From NCBI GenBank assembly GCA_003660865.1, contig QMVA01000103.1:1-5804 (forward strand): a DNA stretch of 5,804 nt. The letters are read 5' to 3'. The notes under the pieces are model-generated. The model ran no database searches. It saw only the letters and a list, made by a program, of their open reading frames with translations, and was not told the DNA's origin. A program made the position numbers and the translations under genes. The DNA is from Candidatus Nanohalarchaeota archaeon (GTDB taxonomy: Archaea > EX4484-52 > B79-G9). Shown one piece after another: positions 5,639-5,804 of the stretch (positions are counted from its first letter, which is position 1; every line of letters starts with the position of its first letter).

Positions 5639-5653
5639 GTTTTTATTAAGGTT
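5639..5653 (-). promoter_or_regulatory. Candidate promoter of the peptidase/ATP-grasp cluster
   Basis: On the minus strand CCTTAATAAAAACC gives an AT-rich box centred about 26 bp before the ATG at 5619, consistent with a leaderless message. The stronger-looking CTATATATG (5632-5624) is too close to the ATG to act as its TATA box. The remaining sequence to 5804 is AT-rich and contains a further box, GATAATATTTATC (5714-5726), that could serve either strand. I see no RNA gene or credible ORF there. Confidence 0.35.
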
Positions 5654-5804
5654 TAGGTAAATTTCAGGTAGTGGCATACATGAGAATACTTAATAACTGA
5701 ATCGGTAGCAATAGATAATATTTATCAAAACGCGTTAAAACATTGAAATCGCTATCAAATGTCAAATATTGCGGAATTAAGTATCGTAGTTTAGGTTAGT
5801 ACCA

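Noticed and set aside
5686..5784. 9-bp inverted repeat ATACTTAAT (5686-5694) / ATTAAGTAT (5776-5784)
   Set aside because: In AT-rich DNA with an 81-bp spacer this is within chance expectation, and the arms are themselves low in complexity.
5759..5794. ATG near the right edge giving MSNIAELSIVV then TAG
   Set aside because: It looks like a gene start with a plausible TATA box upstream (5714-5726), but stops after 11 codons. Reading TAG as pyrrolysine would need a Pyl-using host, for which nothing here gives evidence.
1..5804. CRISPR array, tRNA, rRNA, insertion sequence or integrase
   Set aside because: No regularly spaced repeats, no tRNA cloverleaf (the GGTTCG near 132 lacks the rest), and no transposase or integrase motifs on either strand.

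Overview
The window looks archaeal. Every confident gene has archaeal-type signals: GGTGA-like ribosome binding sites, AT-rich TATA elements (for example 195-205) with a purine-rich BRE-like stretch upstream, and short T-tracts after stop codons. Gene content fits a mesophilic euryarchaeon or a related lineage (anabolic PEP synthase, a stand-alone CBS-pair protein, an ATP-grasp/retropepsin cluster). I cannot place it more precisely from sequence alone. Coding regions are moderate in GC and intergenic regions are clearly AT-rich.

Layout. Bases 1-48 hold the first 16 codons of a probable minus-strand gene that runs off the left edge. It is divergent from a complete phosphoenolpyruvate synthase gene (296-2719, +), which has a good TATA/BRE promoter near 191-205 and a leader of about 70 nt. 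ppsA converges on a small minus-strand CBS-pair gene (2794-3174) across a 74-bp gap containing a 9-bp inverted repeat. A 197-bp AT-rich intergenic region (3175-3371) follows, with TATA-like boxes, T-tracts and an 11-bp inverted repeat. The rest is a compact three-gene minus-strand cluster, transcribed from right to left: a PF05618 (RimB-like) retropepsin-fold peptidase (5212-5619), a degenerate RimK-like ATP-grasp protein (4332-5207), and an apparently intact RimK-like ATP-grasp ligase (3372-4268). Bases 5620-5804 are AT-rich, contain the cluster's upstream region, and show no convincing gene.

How the genes may work together. The left half is central carbon metabolism: PpsA makes PEP from pyruvate for gluconeogenesis. 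The right half is the interesting part. In bacteria, RimK adds glutamates to the C-terminus of ribosomal protein bS6, and the RimB retropepsin-like protease is reported to remove them. Archaea have no bS6, yet this cluster pairs an intact RimK-like ligase with a RimB-like peptidase, and between them lies a RimK paralogue that has lost its glycine-rich loop, its substrate-loop motif and all three metal ligands. The best reading is an undescribed archaeal modification system with a writer (active ligase), a pseudo-ligase (regulatory or scaffold subunit) and an eraser (peptidase). Its substrate is unknown.
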